Counted from the first letter of the stretch, positions 1-8,583 are shown. The stretch: DNA of 64,000 nucleotides from an uncultured Clostridia bacterium (GCA_947631195.1 CANRKK010000002.1:62001-126000), one strand, 5' to 3'. Notes: generated by a model from the letters alone, not told the origin. Translations and numbers: made by a program.

Positions 1-428
1 CTATGACGATTCCGCCGCCCACGCCCGTGCCGAGGGTTATAAGTATGCTGTCCTTGACACCTGCGCCCGCTCCGTATTTTGCCTCGCCGAGAGCCGCCGC
101 GTTTGCGTCGTTGCACACCTTTACGGGGAGACCGAGCTTTCCTGCGAGCAGCGCCCCGAGCGGATAATTTGTAAGCCCGAGATTTGCCGCCTTTACCACC
201 GCGCCCTCATCGGTTATGACCCCGGGGCAGCATACGCCCACGCCGTCAATCTGCGAAAAGGTAACGCCGCCGCCCGCGGCAAGTTCTTCGACCAGTCCCT
301 CTATGCAGTCCGCAAGCTCATCGCCCGCGCGGGTGGGCACGTCGCGCTCGTAAACCGCCTTGCCGTCCTTTAAAACCAAACCTTTTATAAACGTTCCGCC
401 AACGTCCAGCCCTATGATACAGCCCATT
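1..428 (-). CDS. ROK-family sugar kinase (glucokinase-like), C-terminus beyond window
   Basis: Reading leftward from the ATG at 428 gives about 142 residues of a ROK-family kinase; the rest lies off the left edge. Visible are the N-terminal phosphate-binding loop LDVGGTFIKG (residues 6-15), the substrate-region motif NDANAAALGEA, and the second glycine-rich phosphate loop LGTGVGGG just before the edge. ROK kinases phosphorylate glucose or related hexoses with ATP; some members are repressors, but no N-terminal helix-turn-helix is present, so an enzyme is favoured. GGGGAGG lies 6 bases before the ATG. The zinc-binding motif typical of the family would be off-window, so exact substrate is not assignable. 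Confidence 0.88.
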
Positions 429-442
429 TCAACCTCCCCGAT

Positions 443-464
443 AAACTATATATCTATAGTTTAT
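443..464. promoter_or_regulatory. Perfect inverted repeat, likely operator of the ROK kinase gene
   Basis: Arms TAAACTATA and TATAGTTTA (9 bp each) are separated by TATC. The repeat overlaps the -10 hexamer of the promoter read on the minus strand, so a bound repressor would block initiation. The cognate regulator is not identifiable here. Confidence 0.55.
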
Positions 465-486
465 TTATTTTTTTTGAAACTGTCAA
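459..486 (-). promoter_or_regulatory. Promoter of the ROK kinase gene
   Basis: On the minus strand TTGACA (481-486) is followed after 16 bp by TAAACT (459-464). It lies about 30 bp upstream of the kinase ATG and overlaps the palindrome at 443-464. Confidence 0.55.
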
Positions 487-539
487 CACTTTCAATGCAA
501 AAAAGGACGCCGCGCGCCCTTTTAAACCCGTACGTTTCG

Positions 540-977
540 CTATTTCGTCCCCGTGGAGCCGAACCCGCCCGAGCCGCGCTCCGTTTGGGAAAGCTCCTCC
601 GCCACGACAAATTCGGCGGTTATATACGGGGTTATGACGAGCTGCGCCACACGCTCCCCCGCCGACACCGTCTGCGGGATATCCGAGTGGTTATGCAGGG
701 ACACTTTTATCTCCCCGCGATAGTCGCAGTCTATGACCCCCACCTTGTTTGCGGGGGCCAGCCCCTTTTTCGTGGCCAGCCCGCTCCTCGCGTACACGAG
801 CCCCGCGTAGCCTACGGGCAACTCCAGAGCGATCCCCGTGGGAATTACAACCGTCCGTTGGGGGGCTATGACGACCTCCCCCTCAGTGCAGGCGTATAGA
901 TCTGCGCCCGCCGCGTATTCGCTGCCGTATGAGGGCACCACCGCCCTGTCGTTAAGTTTTTTTATATTGACCTTCAT
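540..977 (-). CDS. dut: dUTP diphosphatase
   Basis: 145 residues, the usual size for trimeric dUTPase. It hydrolyses dUTP to dUMP and pyrophosphate, keeping uracil out of DNA and supplying the thymidylate precursor. The five family motifs are visible in order: AAGADLYA, ARSGLA, GVIDCDYRGEI (with the catalytic Asp), RVAQLVI, and the C-terminal GSGGFGSTG that closes over the nucleotide. TTTGGAG lies just upstream of the ATG. It stands alone between the ROK kinase and a repeat-rich stretch; the nucleotide reductase genes further right are functionally related. Confidence 0.95.
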   Translation of the reverse strand: MKVNIKKLNDRAVVPSYGSEYAAGADLYACTEGEVVIAPQRTVVIPTGIALELPVGYAGLVYARSGLATKKGLAPANKVGVIDCDYRGEIKVSLHNHSDIPQTVSAGERVAQLVITPYITAEFVVAEELSQTERGSGGFGSTGTK

Positions 978-986
978 AAAAACTCC

Positions 987-1000
987 AAAAAACTCAACAC
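987..1000. repeat. Short dispersed motif TGTTGAGTTTTT, copy upstream of dut
   Basis: One of six intergenic copies of the same 12-mer in this window. The others are at 2470-2482, 6908-6921, 12425-12440, 14812-14826 and 54397-54409. Each is within about 50 bp upstream of a start codon, in either orientation. Function unknown. Confidence 0.5.
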
Positions 1001-1116
1001 GTATCGAGTTTTACACAAAATCTTTCTTTGTCATTCTTAAAAAGAAGTGAAGAAGCTTTCTTCTTTATCATTCTGAATGTAGCGAAGAACCTTCCTTCTT
1101 TATCATTCTAAACGAA

Positions 1117-1291
1117 GCGAAGAATCTTTCTTCTCTATCATTCTGAATGTAGCGAAGAACCTTCCTTCTTTTTTGTCATTCTGAGGCTTTAGCCGAAGAA
1201 TCTGTTGCCGCAGGCAACTAAAAATCGGATTCTTCGGTCGCTCCGCTCCCTCAGAATGACAGGGGGAGGGGTCGTTTTTACACAAAATCTT
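1117..1291. repeat. 175-bp direct repeat, copy 1 (left of the GIY-YIG gene)
   Basis: Nearly identical to 1752-1924, with two obvious differences (one substitution and one single-base indel). It is built from CATTCTGA...CGAAGAATCT modules and contains a short hairpin, TTGCCGCAGGCAA. Shorter related modules extend left to about 1010, so this is an array of a dispersed non-coding repeat family. Confidence 0.85.
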
Positions 1292-1323
1292 TCTTTGTCA
1301 TTCTTAAAGAAGTGAAGAATCTG

Positions 1324-1611
1324 TTAATTCCAGTCAATGGACAAATCTTTCCACTGCGGATTAGTTTGGTTAACAAGCTCCTCTTTTTTCTTCCTAATCA
1401 AACCCTTCAGCTCTTTTTCGCGCGCTATTGCTTGCCGTATGTCACCAAAAAACTCATAATATATCAGTTTTTTTAAATTATATCTGCTCGAAAAGCCATC
1501 AAAATATTTATTTTTGTGCTCGTATATTCGCCGTTCAAGGTTATTTGTGACGCCCACATAAATAACTGAGTTTGTATAGTTTGTTATCATATATACGTAA
1601 TAATATTTCAT
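1324..1611 (-). CDS. GIY-YIG nuclease domain protein
   Basis: 95 residues forming a single GIY-YIG nuclease domain of the small stand-alone (UPF0213/YhbQ-like) type. The start YYYVYMITN matches the first strand, VIYVGVTNNLERRIYEH provides the GVT...R segment with the catalytic Arg, and a Glu in AREKELKG sits at the metal-binding position. Such proteins are predicted to cut DNA; the biological role of the stand-alone form is unsettled. There is no clear ribosome site. It lies between two 175-bp direct repeats (1117-1291 and 1752-1924), and the codon use is more AT-rich than in neighbouring genes, suggesting it travels with the repeats. Confidence 0.85.
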   Translation of the reverse strand: MKYYYVYMITNYTNSVIYVGVTNNLERRIYEHKNKYFDGFSSRYNLKKLIYYEFFGDIRQAIAREKELKGLIRKKKEELVNQTNPQWKDLSIDWN

Positions 1612-1751
1612 CGTTTAAATTCTTTTCGAACAATAAACAGATTCTTCGGTCGCTCCGCTCCCTCAGAATGACAGGGGGGTCATTCCAAACGTATTGAAGA
1701 ATCTGCTGCACTTTCGTGTCATTTTAAACACTTCTTCATTTCTAAATGAAA

Positions 1752-1924
1752 CGAAGAATCTTTCTTCTCTATCATTCTGAATGTAGCGAAGAACCTTCCT
1801 TCATTTTTGTCATTCTGAGGCTTTAGCCGAAGAATCTGTTGCCGCAGGCAACTAAAAATCGGATTCTTCGGTCGCTCCGCTCCCTCAGAATGACAGGGGG
1901 AGGGTCGTTTTTACACAAAATCTT
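1752..1924. repeat. 173-bp direct repeat, copy 2 (right of the GIY-YIG gene)
   Basis: Matches 1117-1291. Its right end runs into nrdG: the stop codon (1911-1913) and the last few codons of nrdG are made of repeat sequence, so the repeat appears to have landed on or recombined into the 3' end of nrdG. Confidence 0.85.
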
Positions 1925-2444
1925 GTTCGTTCCAAAGGACAACGTCGTCCCTTTCAAGGGTGGGCCTGACAAGTATTATCCTCTGGTTGGACGAGCCGCG
2001 GAACAGCAGATTCAAATCCTTTAAGGCCTCCACAAACCTGCCGTCCACCAACACGTCGAGGGTGTGCAAAATGCGCATATTCGTCCGGAAATCCCCCAAT
2101 TTGCCCGTGAGAATATCCCTCTCCAAATCGTAGCCCGTAAAGCACCACAGCGATTTTTTGGGATATGCGCCGCGCAATTTTTCCATAAAAGGGGCAAGAC
2201 ATGTTGCGTTTTCCGGCTCAAACGGGTCGCCGCCCAATAGCGTAAAGCCCTTTATGTATTCGGGCTCCATGGACTTTATTATTTTGTCCTCCACCTCTAA
2301 GGTGAATGGCTCGCCGTAGCCGAAATCCCACGTTTCGGGATTGAAACAGTTTTTGCAGTGGTTGCGGCAGCCGCTGACGTACAGCGACGTGCGCACCCCC
2401 GGCCCGTTGGATATATCAAAATATTTTATCTTTGCATAGTTCAT
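1911..2444 (-). CDS. nrdG: Anaerobic ribonucleoside-triphosphate reductase activating protein (radical SAM)
   Basis: About 177 residues. It is the radical-SAM activase that uses a 4Fe-4S cluster and S-adenosylmethionine to install the glycyl radical on NrdD. The cluster motif CRNHCKNC (CxxxCxxC) follows the N-terminal segment YFDISNGPGVRTSLY, and TLLGGDPFEPEN matches the GGDP glycine motif. The ATG at 2444 is chosen over an upstream in-frame start because GGGAG lies at the right distance and homology begins there. It is downstream of nrdD on the same strand but separated by 484 bp. The last residues and stop codon are supplied by a dispersed repeat, so the C-terminus may differ from the ancestral form. 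Confidence 0.93.
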   Translation of the reverse strand: MNYAKIKYFDISNGPGVRTSLYVSGCRNHCKNCFNPETWDFGYGEPFTLEVEDKIIKSMEPEYIKGFTLLGGDPFEPENATCLAPFMEKLRGAYPKKSLWCFTGYDLERDILTGKLGDFRTNMRILHTLDVLVDGRFVEALKDLNLLFRGSSNQRIILVRPTLERDDVVLWNEQDFV

Positions 2445-2928
2445 AAAATTCTCCCGTAAATGCAGGGACGTGTTGAGTTTTTCGCCCCCGAACGGTCTAT
2501 TTAAGCCGCTTTGTGCACAAAGCGGCTTACGTTGAATATGGATTGCAATCCCTCCCATCACCCGCTACGCGGGAGCTTCCCCCCAAAGGGAAGAAGCCAC
2601 GGAAAGTTGCCATTATTTAAAAATACTTATGTTGCAAGCAGGGCTCCCCTGCCCTTACGAAGTTAGCGGTGGGTAGAAGCGAGTTATACACGCCGTCCAT
2701 AATATGCAACGGGTCAGAAACGAGCAAGACAAGGAGCGTGCAAATATTCTAAAAAATAAACGTTGCAAGCAAAACCCGTTGTAATTACGGAGTTAGCAAG
2801 TGCGCAGATACGAGCAGAACGAGGCGCCTGCGGATTTTGCGACAGGAGTTTACTAAACGGTAAATGACTGAGCAAAAACGCAAAGGCAACAATGTTATGC
2901 AACGTATATCCGCGCTTGCCGCGGGAGC
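2445..2928. repeat. Non-coding spacer between nrdD and nrdG made of degenerate repeats
   Basis: No credible gene. It holds a copy of the 12-mer motif (2470-2482), a palindrome AAGCCGCTTTGTGCACAAAGCGGCTT around 2503-2528, a fragment resembling the dispersed repeat at 10.48 kb and 44.9 kb, and two diverged copies of a unit beginning GTTGCAAGCA (about 2630-2700 and 2760-2830). Confidence 0.6.
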
Positions 2929-5055
2929 TTATAGATGCAAGACGCGCGCCTTGATTTCTTTGGTTTTTCCCACATTCCAGAAATTCTCACCCAGATATCC
3001 GCAGGTGCGGCGGGTTACGTTCATCTTGCGCTGGTCCTTGTTGTGGCAAACGGGGCACTCCCACTCGTTGTCGTCGTTGATTATTATCTCGCCGTCGAAG
3101 CCGCAGACGTGGCAATAGTCCGACTTGGTGTTGAATTCGGCGTATTGGATATTGTCGTAGATAAACTTGACCACGTCCTCCAACGCCTGCAGATTGTGGC
3201 GCATGTTGGGTATTTCAACGTACGATATCGCGCCGCCCGAGGAAATCTTCTGGAACTGGCTCTCGAACGTGAATTTGGAGAACGCGTCTATGTGCTCGCG
3301 CACGTCCACGTGGTAGCTGTTGGTGTAGTAGCCCTTGTCGGTCACGTCGGGAATGGTGCCGAAACGCTCCTTGTCTATCCTTGCAAAGCGGTAGCAAAGC
3401 GATTCCGCGGGTGTGCCGTAGAGCGCAAAGCCCAGCCCCGTCTCCTTCTTCCACTTGTCGCAGTGGTCCCTTAAGCACTGCATAACCTTTACGGCAAACT
3501 CCTGTCCCTCGGGGGTGGTGTGGGACACGCCCTTAACGAGCTTTGTCACCTCGTACAGCCCTATATATCCCAAAGATATCGATGAATATCCGCCGTGCAG
3601 GTACTTGTCTATCTTTTCGCCCGGCTGCAACCTTGCAATCGCGCCGTACTGCCAGTGCACGGGGGAAACGTCGCTGGTGACGCCCTCCAAAGCCTCGTGG
3701 CGGCACATCAGCGCCTCGAAGCAGAGCTGCAACCTCTCCTCCAAAATCTCCCAGAACTTCTTTTCGTCGCCCTTGGCAAGAATTCCGCACTGGGGCAGGT
3801 TGATGGACACTACGCCCTGGTTGAATCTGCCCTCGAACTTGTAGTTGCCGTTTTCGTCCTTCCACGGTGCGAGGAAGGAGCGGCAGCCCATGGGCGAGAA
3901 CACGTTGCCCTCGTAATTTTCGCGCATTTTCTTTGCCGAGATATAGTCGGGGTAAAGCCTCTTTGCCGAGCACTTTACCGCAAGTTTGGTGAGGTAGTCG
4001 TACTTTCCGCCCTTGAGGCAGTTGTTTTCGTCCAACACGTAGACGAGCTTGGGGAAAGCGGGGGTAATATACACGCCCTTTTCGTTTTTGATGCCCTGAT
4101 AACGCTGGTTTAAAATCTCCTCTATTATCATGGCGTTCTCTTCTATGTACTCGTCCTTGTCGTCAAGATACATAAATATCGTGACGAACGGGGACTGGCC
4201 GTTGGTGGTCATGAGGGTGTTTATCTGGTACTGTATGGTCTGCACGCCGGCCTTTAAGGCCTCCCTTATGCGCATATCCACAAACTGTTTTTTGGTCTCT
4301 TCGTCAATCTTGTCGCCGAACTTCTCCTCGCACTGCTGCATGTACTTGTCGCGGGTGCGCCTCAAATATTTGCCGAGGTGCGCGATATTAACCGACTGCC
4401 CGCCGTACTGCGACGAGGCGACGGAAGCTATTATCTGCGTGGTTATGGTGCAGGCCGTCTGGAAGGACTTGGGGCTTTCGATCATCTTGCCGTTCATCAC
4501 GGTGCCGTTTTCGAGCATATCCTTTAAATTTATAAGGCAGCAGTTGAAGATGGGCTGCAAGAAGTAGTCCGCATCGTGGAAGTGTATAGCGCCCTCGTCG
4601 TGCGCCTTGGAAATTTTTTCGGGCAGAAGGATACGGCGGGTGAGGTCCTTTGAAACTTCGCCTGCGATAAGATCGCGCTGGGTGGCCGCCGTGCGCGCGT
4701 TTTTGTTGGAGTTCTCCTCCATGACGTCCTTGTTTTTGTTGCGGATGAGGGAGAGTATGCTCTCGTCCGTGGTGTTGGCCTTTCTTATGAGGGCGCGCTC
4801 GTAGCGGTAGAGAATGTACGCCTTCATAAGCTGGAACTTCTGCAGTTCCATAAGCTGCTCCTCCACCATGTCCTGTATATCCTCAACGAGCAAACGCGAT
4901 CTGTGGCGGTTTGCAATGTTGTCCACTATGGACTCAATCTGCAAATCGGAGATCCTGTCCTCGAAGTCAACCGCCTCGTTGGCCTTTTTTATGGCCACAA
5001 CTATCTTTTGCCTGTCAAAGTCGCAAGTCGTGCCGTCGCGTTTAATAACCTTCAT
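2929..5055 (-). CDS. nrdD: Anaerobic ribonucleoside-triphosphate reductase (class III, glycyl radical)
   Basis: 708 residues. It reduces NTPs to dNTPs without oxygen. An ATP-cone regulatory domain starts MKVIKRDGT and covers about the first 90 residues, then comes the catalytic barrel. A four-cysteine zinc site near the end (CHVCG...CPVCH) precedes the glycyl-radical motif RRTCGYLG, with Gly686 as the likely radical site. The ATG at 5055 is preferred over a longer upstream reading because AGGTGAAG lies just before it and the ATP-cone begins there; the extra upstream residues look non-conserved. A strong promoter and two candidate NrdR boxes lie upstream. NrdG, its activase, is the next gene. 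Confidence 0.96.
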   Translation of the reverse strand: MKVIKRDGTTCDFDRQKIVVAIKKANEAVDFEDRISDLQIESIVDNIANRHRSRLLVEDIQDMVEEQLMELQKFQLMKAYILYRYERALIRKANTTDESILSLIRNKNKDVMEENSNKNARTAATQRDLIAGEVSKDLTRRILLPEKISKAHDEGAIHFHDADYFLQPIFNCCLINLKDMLENGTVMNGKMIESPKSFQTACTITTQIIASVASSQYGGQSVNIAHLGKYLRRTRDKYMQQCEEKFGDKIDEETKKQFVDMRIREALKAGVQTIQYQINTLMTTNGQSPFVTIFMYLDDKDEYIEENAMIIEEILNQRYQGIKNEKGVYITPAFPKLVYVLDENNCLKGGKYDYLTKLAVKCSAKRLYPDYISAKKMRENYEGNVFSPMGCRSFLAPWKDENGNYKFEGRFNQGVVSINLPQCGILAKGDEKKFWEILEERLQLCFEALMCRHEALEGVTSDVSPVHWQYGAIARLQPGEKIDKYLHGGYSSISLGYIGLYEVTKLVKGVSHTTPEGQEFAVKVMQCLRDHCDKWKKETGLGFALYGTPAESLCYRFARIDKERFGTIPDVTDKGYYTNSYHVDVREHIDAFSKFTFESQFQKISSGGAISYVEIPNMRHNLQALEDVVKFIYDNIQYAEFNTKSDYCHVCGFDGEIIINDDNEWECPVCHNKDQRKMNVTRRTCGYLGENFWNVGKTKEIKARVLHL

Positions 5056-5188
5056 ATTCTTCACCTGTATCCTTTTATTTTTCCGCAATCCGTCCTTTTT
5101 CGCGGCTGCGGAAAGCCGTCGTTTATATTGGCGGAAGGCGCGCGCCCGCTTTCTTAAACGGGACCCCCTTCCGAATGTGAACGCGTTT

Positions 5189-5217
5189 ATTTTATCACAT
5201 AGGTTTGGCCTTGTCAA
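5189..5217 (-). promoter_or_regulatory. Promoter of nrdD
   Basis: On the minus strand TTGACA (5212-5217), a 17-bp spacer, and TAAAAT (5189-5194). It is about 135 bp upstream of the nrdD ATG. Confidence 0.75.
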
Positions 5218-5225
5218 TAGTGGGC

Positions 5226-5274
5226 ACACAAGATATAGTATGAAAATTTTTAACTATCTAACAACATATTGTGA
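5226..5274. promoter_or_regulatory. Tandem candidate NrdR boxes upstream of nrdD
   Basis: Box 1 at 5226-5241 (ACACAAGATATAGTAT) matches 14 of 16 positions of the NrdR consensus ACACWATATATWGTGT. Box 2 at 5259-5274 matches about 12 of 16. They are 33 bp apart, close to three helical turns, as expected for NrdR pairs. They sit just upstream of the -35. The nrdR gene itself is not in the window. Confidence 0.6.
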
Positions 5275-5305
5275 TTGATAATTTTTCACATTCGTTTAAA
5301 AAAAT

Positions 5306-5339
5306 GGCGAAAAAGGCGCCAAAATGCCCCGTTTTCGCC
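5306..5339 (-). terminator. Rho-independent terminator after the HNH gene
   Basis: Arms GGCGAAAA and TTTTCGCC (with further internal pairing) are followed on the minus strand by ATTTTTTT. It lies downstream of the HNH gene stop at 5397. Confidence 0.65.
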
Positions 5340-5396
5340 GTGGAACATAACACTTTATAAAACATTACATTGTTTTACACACCGTGAAACCAAAAA

Positions 5397-5828
5397 TCAC
5401 TTTAAAAATTTTTTTAAATATCCCAAATCGAGCTTCCACTCCCCCACGAGGTTGCGCCGCCTGTGCTCCTCGTTGGCCCTGCCGAGTGCGCGCCTGTACT
5501 CCGCGTAGCTGCAGCCGTTCACCTTCATAAAGTGTTCGGCGGCCCTCTCCTCCCCGCCCAGAAGCGAAGTCCTGCCGATATGTATCACCTCGTGGCAGCT
5601 GCGGCACACGGCTATGACTCCGACGAGTTTTTGCACGGCGTTTTCCTCGTCGTACTCCCACTTCTCGTGCGCCTCGAGGCGGCCCGTCCGCGCGCCGCAG
5701 ATCATGCACTTCCCTCCCGCGCGCGCATACGCGTCCTTTCTTATATAGTCCCACTGCGCGGGGGACAAAATGCTCCTTAAATTGGAATACCAGCAGCCGT
5801 CGGGCACAAGTTCGAATTCGAGTTTCAT
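5397..5828 (-). CDS. HNH-type zinc-binding nuclease-like protein
   Basis: 143 residues. The core is a treble-clef HNH fold: CMICG (about residue 41), EAHEKWEYDE in place of the central His/Asn segment, then CRSCHEVIH, where two Cys and two His complete the metal and active sites. HNH domains cut DNA or RNA; this compact form is found as an unlinked protein in many Clostridia and its substrate is not known. The ATG at 5828 has GGGGAT upstream. Reading of a longer frame across this gene is an overlap artefact. No restriction or phage partner is adjacent. Confidence 0.75.
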   Translation of the reverse strand: MKLEFELVPDGCWYSNLRSILSPAQWDYIRKDAYARAGGKCMICGARTGRLEAHEKWEYDEENAVQKLVGVIAVCRSCHEVIHIGRTSLLGGEERAAEHFMKVNGCSYAEYRRALGRANEEHRRRNLVGEWKLDLGYLKKFLK

Positions 5829-5867
5829 ATCCCCATTGTATCATTTTTTAAAATATATTTCAACCCG

Positions 5868-5896
5868 TTGACAAAATTTTGCGGCCGTGATACAAT
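5868..5896 (+). promoter_or_regulatory. Promoter of the SPFH operon
   Basis: TTGACA (5868-5873), 17-bp spacer, TACAAT (5891-5896) with TG one base upstream of the -10. Confidence 0.75.
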
Positions 5897-5900
5897 ATGT

Positions 5901-5921
5901 ATGATATCAAAATGATATCAA
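5901..5921. promoter_or_regulatory. Direct repeat ATGATATCAA x2 in the SPFH operon leader
   Basis: Two exact 10-mers with an 11-bp period, directly downstream of the -10. One-turn spacing on the same face of the DNA suggests a regulator site; no candidate regulator is known. Confidence 0.35.
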
Positions 5922-5940
5922 TAATCTACGGAGGGAATTT

Positions 5941-6897
5941 ATGCAAAACATTGAAGAAAAGGAATTGAAGGGGCTGAACGGCTGGGTTATGCTGCTCGTG
6001 TGCATACTCGGCACAATTTTGGGCGTTGCGCTCATCATATTGGGGCCCATGGCGGCAATGGGATTCGACTCAAACAACTTCGACACGGACACGGTGTCCT
6101 CGCCGGGCTGGTTTGCGTTGCTTGTAATCGGCATACTGATGTGTATCGGTTTTGGATTGTGTTACGGCGGCTTTAAGGTGCTTGCCCCCAACGAGGCGCT
6201 GGTTTTGACGCTGTTCGGCAAGTATCACGGCACGTTGAAAAGGGACGGTTTCTTTTTTGTAAACCCTTTCTGCGCGGCGCAAAATCCCGCGGCGGGCGGC
6301 GTGATGAGCAAGAAGATAAGCCTCAAGGCAATGACCTTGAACAACGACAAACAAAAGGTGAACGACGAGGACGGCAACCCCATCGAAATTTCCGTAGTCG
6401 TAATATGGAAGATAGACGACGCGGCAAAGGCAGTGTTCGCCGTGCAGAACTATATGACCTTTATATCTACGCAGTGCGACTCGGCGATAAGGCAGGTGGC
6501 GCGGCAGTATCCCTACGACGTCAGCGACAGCGGCGACGAAAAGTCCCTGCGCGGCTCCTCGGTGGAAGTTGCCGAAGAACTCAAAAGGGAACTGCAGACC
6601 CGCTGCGACATGGCGGGCGTTGACATAATGGACGTCAGGATAAACAACCTTGCCTACGCGCCCGAAATTGCGGCGGCTATGCTCCAGCGCCAGCAGGCGG
6701 GGGCAATCATCGCGGCAAGGCAAAAGATTGTGGACGGCGCCGTTTCGATGGTGGACATGGCCCTCAAAAAGCTCTCCTCCGACGGGATTGTGGATTTGGA
6801 CGAGGAGCGCAAGGCGCAGATGGTTTCGAACCTGCTCGTGATTTTGTGCGGCAACCGCGATGCCCAGCCCGTGGTGAACAGCGGCTCGATATATTGA
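5941..6897 (+). CDS. SPFH/Band 7 domain membrane protein (stomatin-like)
   Basis: 318 residues. Two hydrophobic segments near residues 14-40 and 58-80 anchor it in the membrane, followed by an SPFH domain ([22 protein letters not shown] onward) and a helical, Ala/Arg/Gln-rich stretch near 240-265 typical of oligomerising SPFH proteins. Members form membrane scaffolds and recruit partners. GGAGGG lies 5 bases before the ATG, and a clear promoter precedes it. It heads a five-gene operon ending in an ATP-grasp ligase; pairing of SPFH with a small ribbon-helix-helix protein recurs in Clostridia, although the joint function is not established. Confidence 0.88.
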   Translation: MQNIEEKELKGLNGWVMLLVCILGTILGVALIILGPMAAMGFDSNNFDTDTVSSPGWFALLVIGILMCIGFGLCYGGFKVLAPNEALVLTLFGKYHGTLKRDGFFFVNPFCAAQNPAAGGVMSKKISLKAMTLNNDKQKVNDEDGNPIEISVVVIWKIDDAAKAVFAVQNYMTFISTQCDSAIRQVARQYPYDVSDSGDEKSLRGSSVEVAEELKRELQTRCDMAGVDIMDVRINNLAYAPEIAAAMLQRQQAGAIIAARQKIVDGAVSMVDMALKKLSSDGIVDLDEERKAQMVSNLLVILCGNRDAQPVVNSGSIY

Positions 6898-6925
6898 CGC
6901 GGGCGGCAAAAACTCAACATATATA

Positions 6926-7759
6926 ATGAAAAGCGCATTTGTATTCGACATAAAGTCGGGCGAGGCGACCGACAATAAATTTTTTGTGAACAGGCCCGCC
7001 CCGCAGTCAAAAAGCAAAGTAGACGGCGCGCAGGACGAAATTTTCGGCTTCAAAAAAAAGGCCGCGCCCGCGTGGATTTTAACCGTCGCGTGGGTTATAC
7101 TCGGCGTAGGCTTTGTATTGTTGGAGAACTTCACGTCGGAAGCGATAGATTCGGGGTTTTACGCCGCATACTCCCTGTTCCGTGATTTCTTTTACATAGG
7201 CATAGCCCTGTCGGTTTTGGGGGTGGGTCTGATAATATTTATGACCGTCAGGATGCGGAAAGCCGACTCCGACCCCGTGATGGCGGAGATGCTTAAAAAG
7301 GCCGACGAATTTACCTTAAAATGTTTAGAGGAGATGGGCGTGCCCGAAACGGCAAAAAAGACGGACGTGCTCATTCCCATGCAGAGGACGACCAAATCGG
7401 GAAAAATAAAGCCGTACAAGGCATATTTCAAGTATATCAACTGCGCGATGCGGGTGTACGAGGGGAACGGCAACCTGTACTTTGCCGACCCCGACGGAGT
7501 GCGCGCCCTATCCCTCGGCAGCATAACTTCGGTTACAAAGTCGGACAAGAAGGTCACCTGCCTCGGCTGGAACAAAAGCGGCGACATAAAACACGGAATA
7601 TGGCGCGGGCTTGTAAGGCAGACCTCCTCCGGGGCATACAGAATAAAGGGATACTATTCGCTTGTGTTCAACGCGGACGACGAACCGCGGGAGATTATTT
7701 TCCCCGCATACGAGAGAGATATTTTGCAAACTTTGCACGGCATAACGCTGCCCGGGTGA
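6926..7759 (+). CDS. Uncharacterised membrane protein, SPFH operon
   Basis: 277 residues, not recognised. An N-terminal soluble part of about 50 residues is followed by two transmembrane segments (about 50-68 and 90-110). A C-terminal domain of about 150 residues has many short strands ([17 protein letters not shown], then a tail with [17 protein letters not shown]), suggestive of a PH-like or GRAM-like fold; that is an inference from pattern only. The start is uncertain: no ribosome site is visible and the ATG directly follows a copy of the dispersed motif AAAAACTCAACA. Its stop is one base before the next gene, indicating translational coupling. Confidence 0.75.
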   Translation: MKSAFVFDIKSGEATDNKFFVNRPAPQSKSKVDGAQDEIFGFKKKAAPAWILTVAWVILGVGFVLLENFTSEAIDSGFYAAYSLFRDFFYIGIALSVLGVGLIIFMTVRMRKADSDPVMAEMLKKADEFTLKCLEEMGVPETAKKTDVLIPMQRTTKSGKIKPYKAYFKYINCAMRVYEGNGNLYFADPDGVRALSLGSITSVTKSDKKVTCLGWNKSGDIKHGIWRGLVRQTSSGAYRIKGYYSLVFNADDEPREIIFPAYERDILQTLHGITLPG

Positions 7760-7760
7760 T

Positions 7761-7952
7761 ATGGAAAAGAACGGAAAAAAACAGATACCCTTGAGGATAT
7801 CCGAACAACTTTATAACGAGCTCGAACGCTGGGCAGAAGACGAATTCCGCTCCGTGAACGGCCAGATAGAGTATCTTTTGACCGAGTGCGTAAAATACCG
7901 CAAAAAGGGCAAAAAGGGCTTGACGGACGGCGGCGGCGGGGATAAAATATAG
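7761..7952 (+). CDS. Small Arc-like ribbon-helix-helix protein
   Basis: 63 residues. The pattern [19 protein letters not shown] then [15 protein letters not shown] is a ribbon-helix-helix fold (strand, helix, turn, helix) as in Arc-type DNA-binding proteins; [10 protein letters not shown] is the usual second helix. It is likely a dimeric DNA-binding protein, perhaps regulating this operon. The start lies one base after the upstream stop. The Lys/Gly-rich tail is not conserved-looking. Confidence 0.75.
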   Translation: MEKNGKKQIPLRISEQLYNELERWAEDEFRSVNGQIEYLLTECVKYRKKGKKGLTDGGGGDKI

Positions 7953-7965
7953 TCGGGGTGAAAGT

Positions 7966-8583
7966 ATGGCTCAACTTGACGCACGGCGGATAAAAAAACT
8001 CAAAGCGGGCGAAAAGACGGGGATTGCCGCCACCGTTTTCTGCGGAGCGGTGCTCGTCTATTTTGCGGTGGGGTTTGCGCTGGGCCGCACAAGCGGCAAC
8101 ACGGCGTTTTTGACCGTGCTGTGGGCTACCGCCCCCGCCCTGCTCGTTCTGGGCATAGCCGTTTCGGCCTATTGCAACTTAAAATTCGGCAACGAGCTGG
8201 ACAAAATTATAAAGGAGTTCGTGACGGAGACCTTTGTGGAAAACGCCGCGCTGATGCACCCCGAAAAAAATTCGCTCTCCTTTTTTATAGAGATTTTCGA
8301 GAGCGGCGCGGAGATTTCGGTAAACGGCTACAAGGAGAAGATAATTTTTGATTTTTCGGACTTCGGCAAGCTGTCCGCCGTCCGCAAGATGACCATATCC
8401 AAGGCCATAACCGACAGGCTGAACGCCACCTTTTGCCGCCTGAGCGAGCGCGGGGCAAACTATAAATCGGTGGACTACCGCGAGAAGGTCGGCTCCAAAA
8501 AAAAGGCGGGCAAACTCGTGCCCATAATAGCGGGCGGCGTTCCCGACAAAAAAGCGTACAAGTACTATCTTAAAAATAAATGA
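7966..8583 (+). CDS. Uncharacterised membrane protein, SPFH operon
   Basis: 205 residues. Two transmembrane segments near residues 20-40 and 50-70, then a cytoplasmic part with no recognisable domain. GGGGTGAAAG precedes the ATG. The C-terminus overlaps the ATP-grasp start by 4 bases (ATGA), so the two are probably co-translated. Its job can only be guessed from context: a membrane partner of the SPFH protein or of the ligase. Confidence 0.7.
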   Translation: MAQLDARRIKKLKAGEKTGIAATVFCGAVLVYFAVGFALGRTSGNTAFLTVLWATAPALLVLGIAVSAYCNLKFGNELDKIIKEFVTETFVENAALMHPEKNSLSFFIEIFESGAEISVNGYKEKIIFDFSDFGKLSAVRKMTISKAITDRLNATFCRLSERGANYKSVDYREKVGSKKKAGKLVPIIAGGVPDKKAYKYYLKNK

